Below, in pieces: positions 1 through 6,938 of a stretch of 64,000 bases of DNA. Position 1 is the stretch's first letter, and every line of letters begins with the position of its first letter. The translations under genes and the position numbers were made by a program. This stretch comes from Bifidobacterium tibiigranuli (GTDB lineage Bacteria; Actinomycetota; Actinomycetes; Actinomycetales; Bifidobacteriaceae): contig NZ_QLZA01000006.1 of the NCBI RefSeq assembly GCF_009371885.1, positions 124,001 to 188,000 of the forward strand, given 5' to 3'. The notes under the pieces were generated by a model. It made no database searches and had not been told where the DNA came from. It saw nothing but the letters and a program-made list of their open reading frames with translations.

Positions 1-448
1 TGCCCAGACCTACGGTGGCCGCCCCCTGCGGGTCGAAGTCGACGATGAGCACGCGCCTGCCGTACTGGCTCAGCGCCCCGCCGATGTTGATGGAGCTGGT
101 GGTCTTGCCTACGCCGCCCTTCTGGTTGCACATGGCGATAATCCGTGCCGGACCATGCTGGTGCAGGGATTTTGGCGCGGGAAAGGTCTCATATTCGCGA
201 CCAAGCAGATCAGTAGGCATATTCTTCACCATATCAAGAGGCCTGTTCACCGCCCCACGCGCCGAATCAGCCGCACCGGGCATATCGTCTGCATCGTCAA
301 CGGCCGGAATACGCAGGGTGCCCGAGATCGGCAACTGCGCCTGCACAGCATGCGCACGGCGAGCATTCGACTGCGAAGCATCCGAATCGCGCGGCTCCTT
401 GGCTGCCTTGGCAACCTCAGCGGCCCACCGGCTCTCGTACGGCATCAT
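1..448 (-). CDS. parA: ParA/Soj-family chromosome-partitioning ATPase (C-terminal part beyond window)
   Basis: The reading frame is open to the window edge, so only the first 149 residues are visible. It has a deviant Walker A motif KGGVGKT at about residues 110-116 and the DFDPQG motif at about 137-142, both diagnostic of ParA/Soj/MinD ATPases. About 100 residues precede the P-loop, a long Ala/Asp-rich tail compared with classical Soj. The start is the ATGATG at 448, preceded by a GGAGGG-type ribosome binding site. In actinobacteria a ParA gene normally follows xerD and precedes scpA/scpB, so this is probably the SMC/Scp-associated ParA rather than the one beside oriC. Here an accessory gene pair separates it from xerD. 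The family is known to bind ATP and DNA non-specifically and to act in chromosome segregation. Confidence 0.9.
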   Translation of the reverse strand, partial: MMPYESRWAAEVAKAAKEPRDSDASQSNARRAHAVQAQLPISGTLRIPAVDDADDMPGAADSARGAVNRPLDMVKNMPTDLLGREYETFPAPKSLHQHGPARIIAMCNQKGGVGKTTSSINIGGALSQYGRRVLIVDFDPQGAATVGLG

Positions 449-809
449 CCCTCCGTTCCATGCTTTTCAACGACATGCGTTTCTCAGCGACATGCCTTTC
501 ACCGACATGATTCTCGCCAATCTTGGCATGCTCACCATCGCAGACGATTATCGCTCACAAAGGAACATCATAACGCGCACATCGTAACGCACGCGGCTCA
601 TTCAGCCGTATATTCAGCCGCGCGTAGTACGTGCAGTGTGCGAGACCCGGCGCAGCGCCGCAAACTGAGCTCGCCCCATCCCGCATGCTTTGCGTCGGAC
701 TTGCCAAAACAGAGAACCGCAGCCGAGAGAAGGCCAAGCTCGAAAGCCCGGCCGACTCGCGGCTGCGGTTCAGTATCCTTATAGGAAGATAACGCCTGAG
801 AGGACGAAA
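449..809. other. Intergenic region upstream of parA
   Basis: This 361-base gap holds no convincing gene. Near parA the heptamer CGACATG occurs at 471, 488 and 503 (steps of 17 and 15 bases), a short degenerate array just upstream of the parA ribosome binding site. Towards 810 it contains a strong hairpin, listed separately, that probably ends the lipoprotein transcript. A parA promoter would have to lie between the two, but no clear -35/-10 pair was recognised. Confidence 0.5.
714..771 (-). terminator. Long-stem hairpin after the lipoprotein gene
   Basis: The 12-base arms GAACCGCAGCCG (714-725) and CGGCTGCGGTTC (760-771) are perfectly complementary and enclose about 34 bases. It lies 39 bases past the stop codon at 810, where a terminator is expected. 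No U-tract follows, so it may work by another route or be an mRNA-stabilising stem. Confidence 0.6.
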
Positions 810-1376
810 TCAGTCGTCTTCGAGCACGTAATCCCATCCGGCGGCTGAGGGACCGCCATCCGGGTGGAAGCGCAGCAGCCCTTCGCCGCCCGGCAGCGAC
901 GTGCGCAGCTTTATCGTGAGCTGCTGCCCGGCTGCGAGCTTCTTGGGCAGGCCTGGGGTCGGTATGAGCGCGTGCGTGGCTCCGGCGTTGTCGAGTATGT
1001 CGAAGACGCTCGCGGAGAGCGGGACATCAGCGCCGCCCGGGGCCGCGGTGTTCGTGAGCGTGGCAGTGAATACGCTCGGTATGTCGGTCGCCTCTTCCTT
1101 CGTATCGCTTGGATACTCAGGGCCGGCGATATCGATCTTCAGCTGTGTCTTGCCTACCGATACGAGCACTGGACTGCCAGGGTACGACAGCGCAGGCTTG
1201 TCGGCGCTGCCGTGCGCAATCGATGCTGAGCGAGCCGAAGGCAGGTAGCTCGGCATGTCGCCGATCGAGTTCGCAATGGATGCCGATGATTGGGCACCGC
1301 CGCACGCACCCAGTGCGATAGTCATGGCGACCATCGCGCTGAGCAGTCCGGCTGTTTTCACTATTCTGCGCATCAT
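810..1376 (-). CDS. Putative secreted lipoprotein of unknown function
   Basis: This is a 188-residue protein with a basic N-terminus, a hydrophobic stretch and a lipobox LGAC with the lipidated Cys at about residue 25, followed by a Gly/Ser linker. The mature part looks like one beta-rich domain of about 120 residues, faintly reminiscent of DUF4352-type extracellular domains; I do not recognise a specific family. Its ATG overlaps the stop codon of the upstream phosphoesterase gene (ATGA, 1373-1376), so the two are translationally coupled and probably act together at the cell surface. Function is inferred from context only: an accessory or ligand-binding subunit, or a surface partner, of the phosphoesterase. 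Confidence 0.75.
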   Translation of the reverse strand: MMRRIVKTAGLLSAMVAMTIALGACGGAQSSASIANSIGDMPSYLPSARSASIAHGSADKPALSYPGSPVLVSVGKTQLKIDIAGPEYPSDTKEEATDIPSVFTATLTNTAAPGGADVPLSASVFDILDNAGATHALIPTPGLPKKLAAGQQLTIKLRTSLPGGEGLLRFHPDGGPSAAGWDYVLEDD

Positions 1377-3805
1377 GCCTCGTGAGCCTCGTGACGACGG
1401 CGAACCAGCAGGACCGTGACGCCACCCACAATCAGGGCGAGCGCTGCCACGAGAAGCGCGATGCCAGTGGTCATATCGACGCCTGTAGAAGCGAGCGGAC
1501 CGCTGGCCTGAGGCTTCGCGGCGGCATTCACCTCAGGGTGCTTGCTGGCCGGATTCGAAGGCGAGGTGCCCTGCGGCGCGGTCTGCGTCGGAGTTCCCGC
1601 TGGCGTGGTCTTCGTCGGGGTCGGAGTCGGATTCGCAGTCTGGTCAACCGCTGCATTCGTGAACACATCAGCGCCAAAGGGAGTGAGCCCATCCTGCGCC
1701 GCGAAACCAAGGTGGCCGAGGCCGTCGAGACCGCCGCTGACGCTGCCTGCGGTCAGCTGCTTTGTATCATTGCCCTTCACAACCTGGAAGATGTCTTCCA
1801 TCGTGCGCAGCCACGAGTAGTGGTTGTAGTACGTGCTGGAAACGGTTCCGGGCTTGATGAGCGGGGAGATGAGCACGGAGCCGGAGTCGCCGCCGCCAGG
1901 GGTCGCATCCTGCGCGTCGAAGGTCGAGAGCGGCGATTCGCCGGGGTTCAGGTGGCCGGGAACGCCGGTCGCGGAGAGCGTGACGTCAGCGACCGCTGCG
2001 GTCGTCTTTAGTGCGTTGCCCTGCTGATCGACGAGCTTGAAGGATGCGTTCGTCACCGGATCCGAAGGCTTGACAACGAGGTTCGGACCTTCGTTCGCCA
2101 CGGAGCCGACGAAGGCGCCGGCGGGGATTCCCGCGCCAGTGACCGCACGGCCGATGTCGGAGACGCTCACCGCGCCCTGCAGCGTGTCAGTGCCGGCCGC
2201 AGCGGTGACGGCGAGATCCTTGGCGCCCGAGAAGGAGGAGCTCGTGTTCTTCGCACCCGAGACGCAGTTGCTCTTGTCGGCGTTCACGAGTGTCGTGTCC
2301 TGCTCGCATGACGGCGGTCGGGTGATGTAGCCGTTATCGCCGGGGCCAGGGTAGAGCTGGTTGCCGTTCTCGTCCGCGGCAAGCGGCGTGTTCGGGCCGG
2401 TCGGCTCCCAGTCGACGCCTTTTCCGTTGATGCTCTGTCCGGCGAGATCCGCCTTGATGTAGTTCTGGGCCATCGGGCCGGGTGCCGGGAAGGTGTTCGC
2501 GGAGTACTGCTTATAGCCTTCGGCGAAGTCCTTGATCGTCGGGGTCTTGTAGCTGTACCGCTCGTTGCCCGCCGCGTCCTGCGCGACCTTGGTCTGGTCG
2601 GTCGCGTTGTTGAACGACATGCTGTAGAAGGGCGGATTCGCCTCATCGAAGGTGACGTCGATCAGGCCGCCGTCCTTGAAGGCCGCCGAACGCTCGATGA
2701 GCGGGATGTAGTACTTGAGCCACAGGTCCGCCGCATACAGTCCGCCGGTGTGGTTCGTGGGCGGCGTCGTCAGCGGCAGCGCGTAATTCGGGTTGCCGTT
2801 CGCGTCGAACACGCCCGAGAGGTTGTTGCCTACGCAGGTGGGATCGTGCGCGTCGGAGCAGTTGTTCGGCGTGATCCAGTTGAACGCCGGCACCTGGTCG
2901 GCGGGCTTCTTGAGGTCGGAGATCAGGCCCAGGCTGGGATCGTCGAGATTGGCGATGTGGTTCGCGTCGGTCATCGTGCCGCCCGCGGGAGCGGTCAGCG
3001 CGTCCTTGCCGGTGTTGTCGTCGCCGATGATTGAGTGGAACCACGGGAATGGGAAGTGCTTGGCGACATACTGGTCATTCGACTGCGCCCCGGTGAACGA
3101 GGTGATGCCGTTCGCCTTGTCGCTGGCCGAAGTGCTCATCACCCTAGGATTGGTGGTGGGGTTGTTGGCTGCGGTGCCGGGGCCGCCGCCAAGAGCATCC
3201 TCGCGTCCGGGCTGGTTGTGCAGATCCTGTGCGTAGCCCTTCCAGCTGACGCCTGCCGCGTCGAACTGGTTGAACAGCGTGGGGATGTCCTTCGGGAAGG
3301 TGCAGCCGTTCTCGCCGTTCGCGGCATTCGCGCCAGCCGGGGAGAGCAGCTGTCCGAAGTTGTCGGTCCGCCCGAAGTTCGCGCCGGTGTGGCTTGCGAC
3401 GATATTCTTATTCGTGCCGAAATCGAAGTTCTTGTAGCTGCAGTCCGACTGCAGATCGTTGGAAGTGGCCTGCCCGGATGCCAGGGAGATGTAGTTGTCC
3501 TGGCTGTAGTGGCCGGTGCCGAAGTAGTTCGTGAGCAGCGCTCCCTGAGCGGGGAGATCCTTCCAGAGGTAGCTGTTCTGGTTCAGGCCGGTGAAGGTCG
3601 CGTCATATGATTTGTTTTCGAGAACGATTGTCCATACGTGCTTGACTTGGCCGGGCTTCAGTCCCGTCTGCGTGATGGTGTCGGTGGTCTGGGTGCCGCT
3701 TGCGAAGGCCGCAGGAACCATGGCGAAGCTGCCGATGGTTATCAAGGAGACGGCGGCCGCAGTGGCCGCCCTACTGATATATTTGAGAGATTTCACATAT
3801 CTCAA
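1373..3805 (-). CDS. Secreted, sortase-anchored phosphoesterase (acid phosphatase / phospholipase C-like)
   Basis: This is an 810-residue protein. It has a Sec signal peptide (hydrophobic core about residues 15-35, AFAS cleavage region) and an N-terminal VWTIVLENKSYDATF motif that marks the phosphoesterase superfamily of bacterial acid phosphatases and phospholipases C (PF04185 type). Further family motifs are VSWKGYAQDLHN and VTFDEANPPF. A Pro/Thr-rich linker precedes the C-terminal sorting signal: LASTG at about 771-775, a hydrophobic helix and an RRRH tail. LAxTG pentapeptides are typical class E sortase substrates in actinobacteria. The substrate is unknown; phosphomonoesters or phospholipids are possible. 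The longest frame starts at TTG 3805, with GAGAAA just upstream; GTG at 3796 is an alternative. It is co-transcribed with the lipoprotein gene downstream and lies between xerD and parA, where related genomes usually have nothing. Confidence 0.85.
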   Translation of the reverse strand: MRYVKSLKYISRAATAAAVSLITIGSFAMVPAAFASGTQTTDTITQTGLKPGQVKHVWTIVLENKSYDATFTGLNQNSYLWKDLPAQGALLTNYFGTGHYSQDNYISLASGQATSNDLQSDCSYKNFDFGTNKNIVASHTGANFGRTDNFGQLLSPAGANAANGENGCTFPKDIPTLFNQFDAAGVSWKGYAQDLHNQPGREDALGGGPGTAANNPTTNPRVMSTSASDKANGITSFTGAQSNDQYVAKHFPFPWFHSIIGDDNTGKDALTAPAGGTMTDANHIANLDDPSLGLISDLKKPADQVPAFNWITPNNCSDAHDPTCVGNNLSGVFDANGNPNYALPLTTPPTNHTGGLYAADLWLKYYIPLIERSAAFKDGGLIDVTFDEANPPFYSMSFNNATDQTKVAQDAAGNERYSYKTPTIKDFAEGYKQYSANTFPAPGPMAQNYIKADLAGQSINGKGVDWEPTGPNTPLAADENGNQLYPGPGDNGYITRPPSCEQDTTLVNADKSNCVSGAKNTSSSFSGAKDLAVTAAAGTDTLQGAVSVSDIGRAVTGAGIPAGAFVGSVANEGPNLVVKPSDPVTNASFKLVDQQGNALKTTAAVADVTLSATGVPGHLNPGESPLSTFDAQDATPGGGDSGSVLISPLIKPGTVSSTYYNHYSWLRTMEDIFQVVKGNDTKQLTAGSVSGGLDGLGHLGFAAQDGLTPFGADVFTNAAVDQTANPTPTPTKTTPAGTPTQTAPQGTSPSNPASKHPEVNAAAKPQASGPLASTGVDMTTGIALLVAALALIVGGVTVLLVRRRHEAHEA

Positions 3806-3871
3806 GATAATTTCTCACAGTGTCTTCTCAGCAGACGAAAAGTGAATTATAGGGAATATCATAATGAATTC

Positions 3872-3956
3872 CAAGAGACGTTATGTACTTCAAGAGACAC
3901 TGCGAATTTTTGAGAGACAACATGTATTCCAAGAGGCACTGCGAATTCCAAGAAAC
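3872..3956. repeat. Five direct repeats of CAAGAGAC spaced 19-20 bp
   Basis: The octamer CAAGAGAC or a one- to two-base variant begins at 3872, 3891, 3911, 3930 and 3949, a regular 19-20 base step close to two helical turns. Spacers also repeat: GCGAATT occurs at 3902 and 3941. The array starts about 20 bases after the xerD stop codon and ends about 65 bases before the phosphoesterase start. It could be a regulator-binding array for the phosphoesterase promoter, or one of the short-period arrays that follow several genes here. Confidence 0.7.
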
Positions 3957-3976
3957 ACCGAAGACGGCTTTGCCCG

Positions 3977-4903
3977 TCATCGCGCCCGCGGATGGGAAGT
4001 CAGGTAGGTTTCGATGAGATTTTCGGGGCTGACATGCGTGTATATCTGCGTGGTGGTGACCGAGGCGTGGCCGAGCAGCTCCTGCACGGTGCGCACGTCT
4101 GCGCCGCCTTGAATCAGATGCGTGGCAAAGGAGTGGCGCAGGGTGTGCGGGTGCAGCGGACGGTCGATATGGGCCCGCTCCCCCGCGAGCCGGATGATCT
4201 CCCACACGCTCTGGCGCGACAGCCGCCTGCCGCGCTTATTGAGGAATATGGCCCGCCGCTCCGGGGTGCCCTTGGCCTTGCGTTCCAAAGCCGAGCGCCC
4301 GGCATTGAAATACGCGGTCAACGCCTCCTGCGCATATCTTCCGACCGGCACCAGCCGCTGCTTTGAACCTTTGCCCGTCAGCCGCGCGACATGCTCATTC
4401 ATATCGATGTCATTCAGGTCCGCGCCGACCGCCTCCGAGACGCGCGAGCCGGTCGCGTACATGAATTCGAGCAGCGCATGATCGCGCAGCACGACCGGAT
4501 CATCGCTGCCATGCATCGCCGCCGTATCCAGCAACCGCCCCACTTCGTCGATGCTGAGCACATCGGGCAGATCGCTTGAGGCTTTCGGCGCCTTCACCGC
4601 TGCGGCGACATCATCGGCGACCGCATGCTGCGCGAGCGCGAACTTGTGGAACTCATGGATGCTGGCGAGCCGACGCGCCTTGCTCCGTGCGCTCTCCCCC
4701 GCTGCATCAAGGAAGGCGACGTAATCCTCTACATCCTGTTTGGCGATGGCGTTCGGCGTGTCGATTCCACGGCCGCGCAGCCAGTCGACATACCGGCGGA
4801 TATCGGATTCGTATGCCTTCACCGTCGCCCGCGAAAGCCCGCGCTCCACATCGATATGCGCGAGAAACTGCTCAAGCAGCGCATCGAATCCGTTCCGTTC
4901 CAT
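3977..4903 (-). CDS. xerD: Tyrosine recombinase XerD
   Basis: This is a 308-residue protein of normal XerC/D length. The N-terminal SAM-like DNA-binding domain spans about 1-95 and the catalytic domain about 110-300. The catalytic set is complete: Arg154 (TGSRVSEAVG), a Lys near 178 (TGKGSK), His253 and Arg256 (HPHTLRHSF), His279 (LLGHAS) and nucleophile Tyr288 (QIYTH). XerD resolves chromosome dimers at dif with XerC under FtsK control. The position after infC-rpmI-rplT and before parA is the standard actinobacterial place for the xerD paralogue, which supports XerD over XerC. It starts at ATG 4903. Confidence 0.95.
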   Translation of the reverse strand: MERNGFDALLEQFLAHIDVERGLSRATVKAYESDIRRYVDWLRGRGIDTPNAIAKQDVEDYVAFLDAAGESARSKARRLASIHEFHKFALAQHAVADDVAAAVKAPKASSDLPDVLSIDEVGRLLDTAAMHGSDDPVVLRDHALLEFMYATGSRVSEAVGADLNDIDMNEHVARLTGKGSKQRLVPVGRYAQEALTAYFNAGRSALERKAKGTPERRAIFLNKRGRRLSRQSVWEIIRLAGERAHIDRPLHPHTLRHSFATHLIQGGADVRTVQELLGHASVTTTQIYTHVSPENLIETYLTSHPRAR

Positions 4904-5021
4904 ACCGACCTATCCTAGGCAAAAGCGCAGCACATATGCGAAACCCCATGCCATGCACACCATATATCGCAATATCTCACGACATATGCCATGCACACCA
5001 TGGGGCTTTTATCAGGCTGCG

Positions 5022-5107
5022 CGGTGTCAGTTACACGGTGTTAATTACGCAGTGCCAATTTACACAGTGGTCAATTACACAGTACCAATTTACACAGTGT
5101 CCGAAAC
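5022..5107. repeat. Array of 14-15 bp units downstream of rplT
   Basis: About six imperfect units of the form CRGTGYCAATTACA start at 5022, 5036, 5050, 5065, 5080 and 5095. The array begins within about 30 bases of the rplT stop codon, in the direction of rplT transcription. The same unit (consensus CAGTGCCATTTACG), with the same left flank GCTGCGCGGTGTCA, recurs behind recQ at 32295-32379. No start codon or reading frame is conserved, and unit and spacer lengths exclude CRISPR. Confidence 0.75.
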
Positions 5108-5133
5108 CGAACACTGCCAGCCGAAATCAGCAA

Positions 5134-5517
5134 TCAGGCAGCGACCGGGGCGTTGACATCCTCGGGAAGCGCGGCCTTGGCCTGCTCCACAATCGCCTTG
5201 AAGGTGTCGGGATCGGAGACGGCCAACTCGGCCAGAGCGCGACGGTCGAGATCGATGTCCGCCAGCTTGAGGCCCTGGATGAAGCGGTTGTAGGTGATGC
5301 CCTCGGCGCGGACAGCAGCGTTGATGCGCTGGATCCACAGCTTGCGGAAGTCGCCCTTGCGCGCCTTGCGGTCGCGGAAGTTGTAGTTGAATGAGTGCAG
5401 GAGCTGTTCCTTGGCCCTGCGGTAGGAGCGAGAGCGCTGGCCGCGATAGCCGGAAGCCCTTTCGAGAACGACGCGACGCTTCTTATGAGCGTTCACCGCG
5501 CGCTTGACACGTGCCAT
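5134..5517 (-). CDS. rplT: 50S ribosomal protein bL20
   Basis: This is a 127-residue, strongly basic protein beginning [10 protein letters not shown]. It contains the bL20 signature segments [21 protein letters not shown] and [12 protein letters not shown]. It is slightly longer than most bL20 because of an Ala/Pro-rich C-terminal tail. bL20 is an early-assembly 23S rRNA-binding protein. The gene follows rpmI by about 45 bases in the conserved infC-rpmI-rplT operon. An AAAGAAG-type ribosome binding site precedes ATG 5517. Confidence 0.97.
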   Translation of the reverse strand: MARVKRAVNAHKKRRVVLERASGYRGQRSRSYRRAKEQLLHSFNYNFRDRKARKGDFRKLWIQRINAAVRAEGITYNRFIQGLKLADIDLDRRALAELAVSDPDTFKAIVEQAKAALPEDVNAPVAA

Positions 5518-5563
5518 AGTAGTATCTTCTTTCTTTGTCTAGCGTCTATACACTCGTCGCGGT

Positions 5564-5758
5564 TCAGCGGCCGAGCAGCTTCTTCATGTTCTTGCTCTGC
5601 GCGGGCGCGAGCACCTGATCGGCCTTCAATGCGCGGCGCTTGCGCGCGGACTTGTGCTCGAGGTTGTGTCGCATGGCGCTGCCGGCCTGCATGAGCTTGC
5701 CCGAGCCGGTGACGCGGACGCGCTTCTTGGCTGCGGAATTGGTTTTCATCTTCGGCAT
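5564..5758 (-). CDS. rpmI: 50S ribosomal protein bL35
   Basis: This is a 64-residue basic protein beginning [13 protein letters not shown] and containing the [13 protein letters not shown] segment typical of bL35. A longer frame extends to 5839, but ATG 5758 is preceded by AAGGAGGGCAGCA, a near-perfect ribosome binding site, and matches family N-termini exactly. It is the second gene of the infC-rpmI-rplT operon. Confidence 0.97.
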   Translation of the reverse strand: MPKMKTNSAAKKRVRVTGSGKLMQAGSAMRHNLEHKSARKRRALKADQVLAPAQSKNMKKLLGR

Positions 5759-5906
5759 TGCTGCCCTCCTTGTGGTTACTGCACAAATATTTCGCCATCG
5801 CATACTATCCGATGACTCGGTGATCAGCCGGGGAATCAACTCCGGCGTGACAGTTTTCGGTATTCGGCCTTCCGGCTCAGGCTTTCTTCGCGTCCTGCTC
5901 GGAAGC

Positions 5907-6560
5907 TTAGTCTGCCGGCGTCTCGCTCGAAGCCTCTTCGGCTTCGCCCGCGCTGTTCTTGGCGGCCAGGCGTGCGGCCTGACGGGCCTGACGCTCGGCG
6001 CGCGATTCAGCGCCGCGACGGCGCTGCTCGGACTGCGTGTGCACCTTCTTGGCCTTGGGCGTCAGCGTCATGATGATGTTGCGCCCTTCCTGCTTGGGGT
6101 AGGACTCGACGCTGCCGTATTCGGCGACCTCGTCGGCCAAGCGCTCCAGCAGCTCGACGCCGCCGATCGGGCGGGACTGCTCGCGGCCGCGCAGCATAAT
6201 CGTGACCTTGACCTTGTCGCCGCCGTTCAGGAACCGCGTCACATGGCCCTTCTTGACCTCGAAGTCATGCTCGTCGATCTTGAGTCGGAAGCGAATCTCC
6301 TTGATTTCCGCCGTGTTCTGATTGCGGCGGGCCTCGCGGGCCTTGATCTTCTCGGTGTACTTGAATTTGCCGTAGTCGATGAGCTTGGCGACCGGAGGTT
6401 TCGCGTCCGGTGCCACCTCGACGAGGTCAAGGTTTGCTTCCTTGGCCAGATTCAATGCGACCGTGGTCGCGATGACGCCGACCTGCTCGCCGTTCGGCCC
6501 AATCAGGCGCACCTGAGGGACGCGAATCTCGTCGTTGATACGTGGTTCGTCGCTGATAAT
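5907..6560 (-). CDS. infC: Translation initiation factor IF-3 with a probable AUU start codon
   Basis: IF-3 prevents premature 50S joining and proofreads initiator tRNA and start codons. The protein has both domains: N-terminal [20 protein letters not shown] and LIDYGKFKY, then C-terminal [20 protein letters not shown] and REQSRP. An acidic/basic tail of about 50 residues follows, as in other actinobacteria. The family usually begins a few residues before EPRIN. In that region no ATG, GTG or TTG has a ribosome binding site, whereas AAGGA sits 8 nt before an ATT at 6560. The in-frame ATG at 6587 and TTG at 6594-6596 lack a Shine-Dalgarno sequence. An AUU start is known for infC in other bacteria, where IF-3 represses its own translation through it. 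The start is therefore inferred; the gene identity is certain. Confidence 0.92.
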   Translation of the reverse strand: MISDEPRINDEIRVPQVRLIGPNGEQVGVIATTVALNLAKEANLDLVEVAPDAKPPVAKLIDYGKFKYTEKIKAREARRNQNTAEIKEIRFRLKIDEHDFEVKKGHVTRFLNGGDKVKVTIMLRGREQSRPIGGVELLERLADEVAEYGSVESYPKQEGRNIIMTLTPKAKKVHTQSEQRRRGAESRAERQARQAARLAAKNSAGEAEEASSETPAD

Positions 6561-6938
6561 GACTCCAATCCTTATGTTCCTTCTCATGGGACCCAAGCGG
6601 AGGCATGCAACTGCTCGAATTCATGACATGAAACAGGCTCGTTTCAGCCTGAGAACACGCCCATATGCGCATTCGCCATGCTGTTGCCTGCGCATCGTTC
6701 AGCGCGGAATCATATCCGCATGCCGATTGCGCGACTCATGCCGTGAACCCGAAGCCATAACAAGCTTCCAGGTGGGGTCTCCCCACTTTCTTGATTACTC
6801 AAGCCAATCAACTAGTGTACCATGCCCGCGGACAAACCCGACAGGGCACGGCGTTGGACCAGTTTTCGCTCTGGTTCCTGCCCTGGCTTTCGGGCGACGG
6901 CATTACCGTTCGGCCGACAGCGTTACCCCCCAGCAACG
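6561..6938. other. Intergenic region between asnB and infC, with infC leader and promoter
   Basis: This gap of 378 bases contains no recognisable gene. Both flanking genes are on the minus strand, so it holds the end of the asnB transcript and the infC promoter and leader. The palindrome GTGGGG-TCT-CCCCAC lies at about 6774-6788. A TACACT hexamer on the minus strand near 6816-6821 could be a -10 box, but no good -35 was seen. No classical L20 leader pseudoknot could be recognised by eye. Confidence 0.4.

Noticed and set aside
5022..5107. CRISPR array
   Set aside because: Units are 14-15 bases without spacers of constant length, and no cas gene is present in the window. The same holds for 32295-32379 and 3872-3956.
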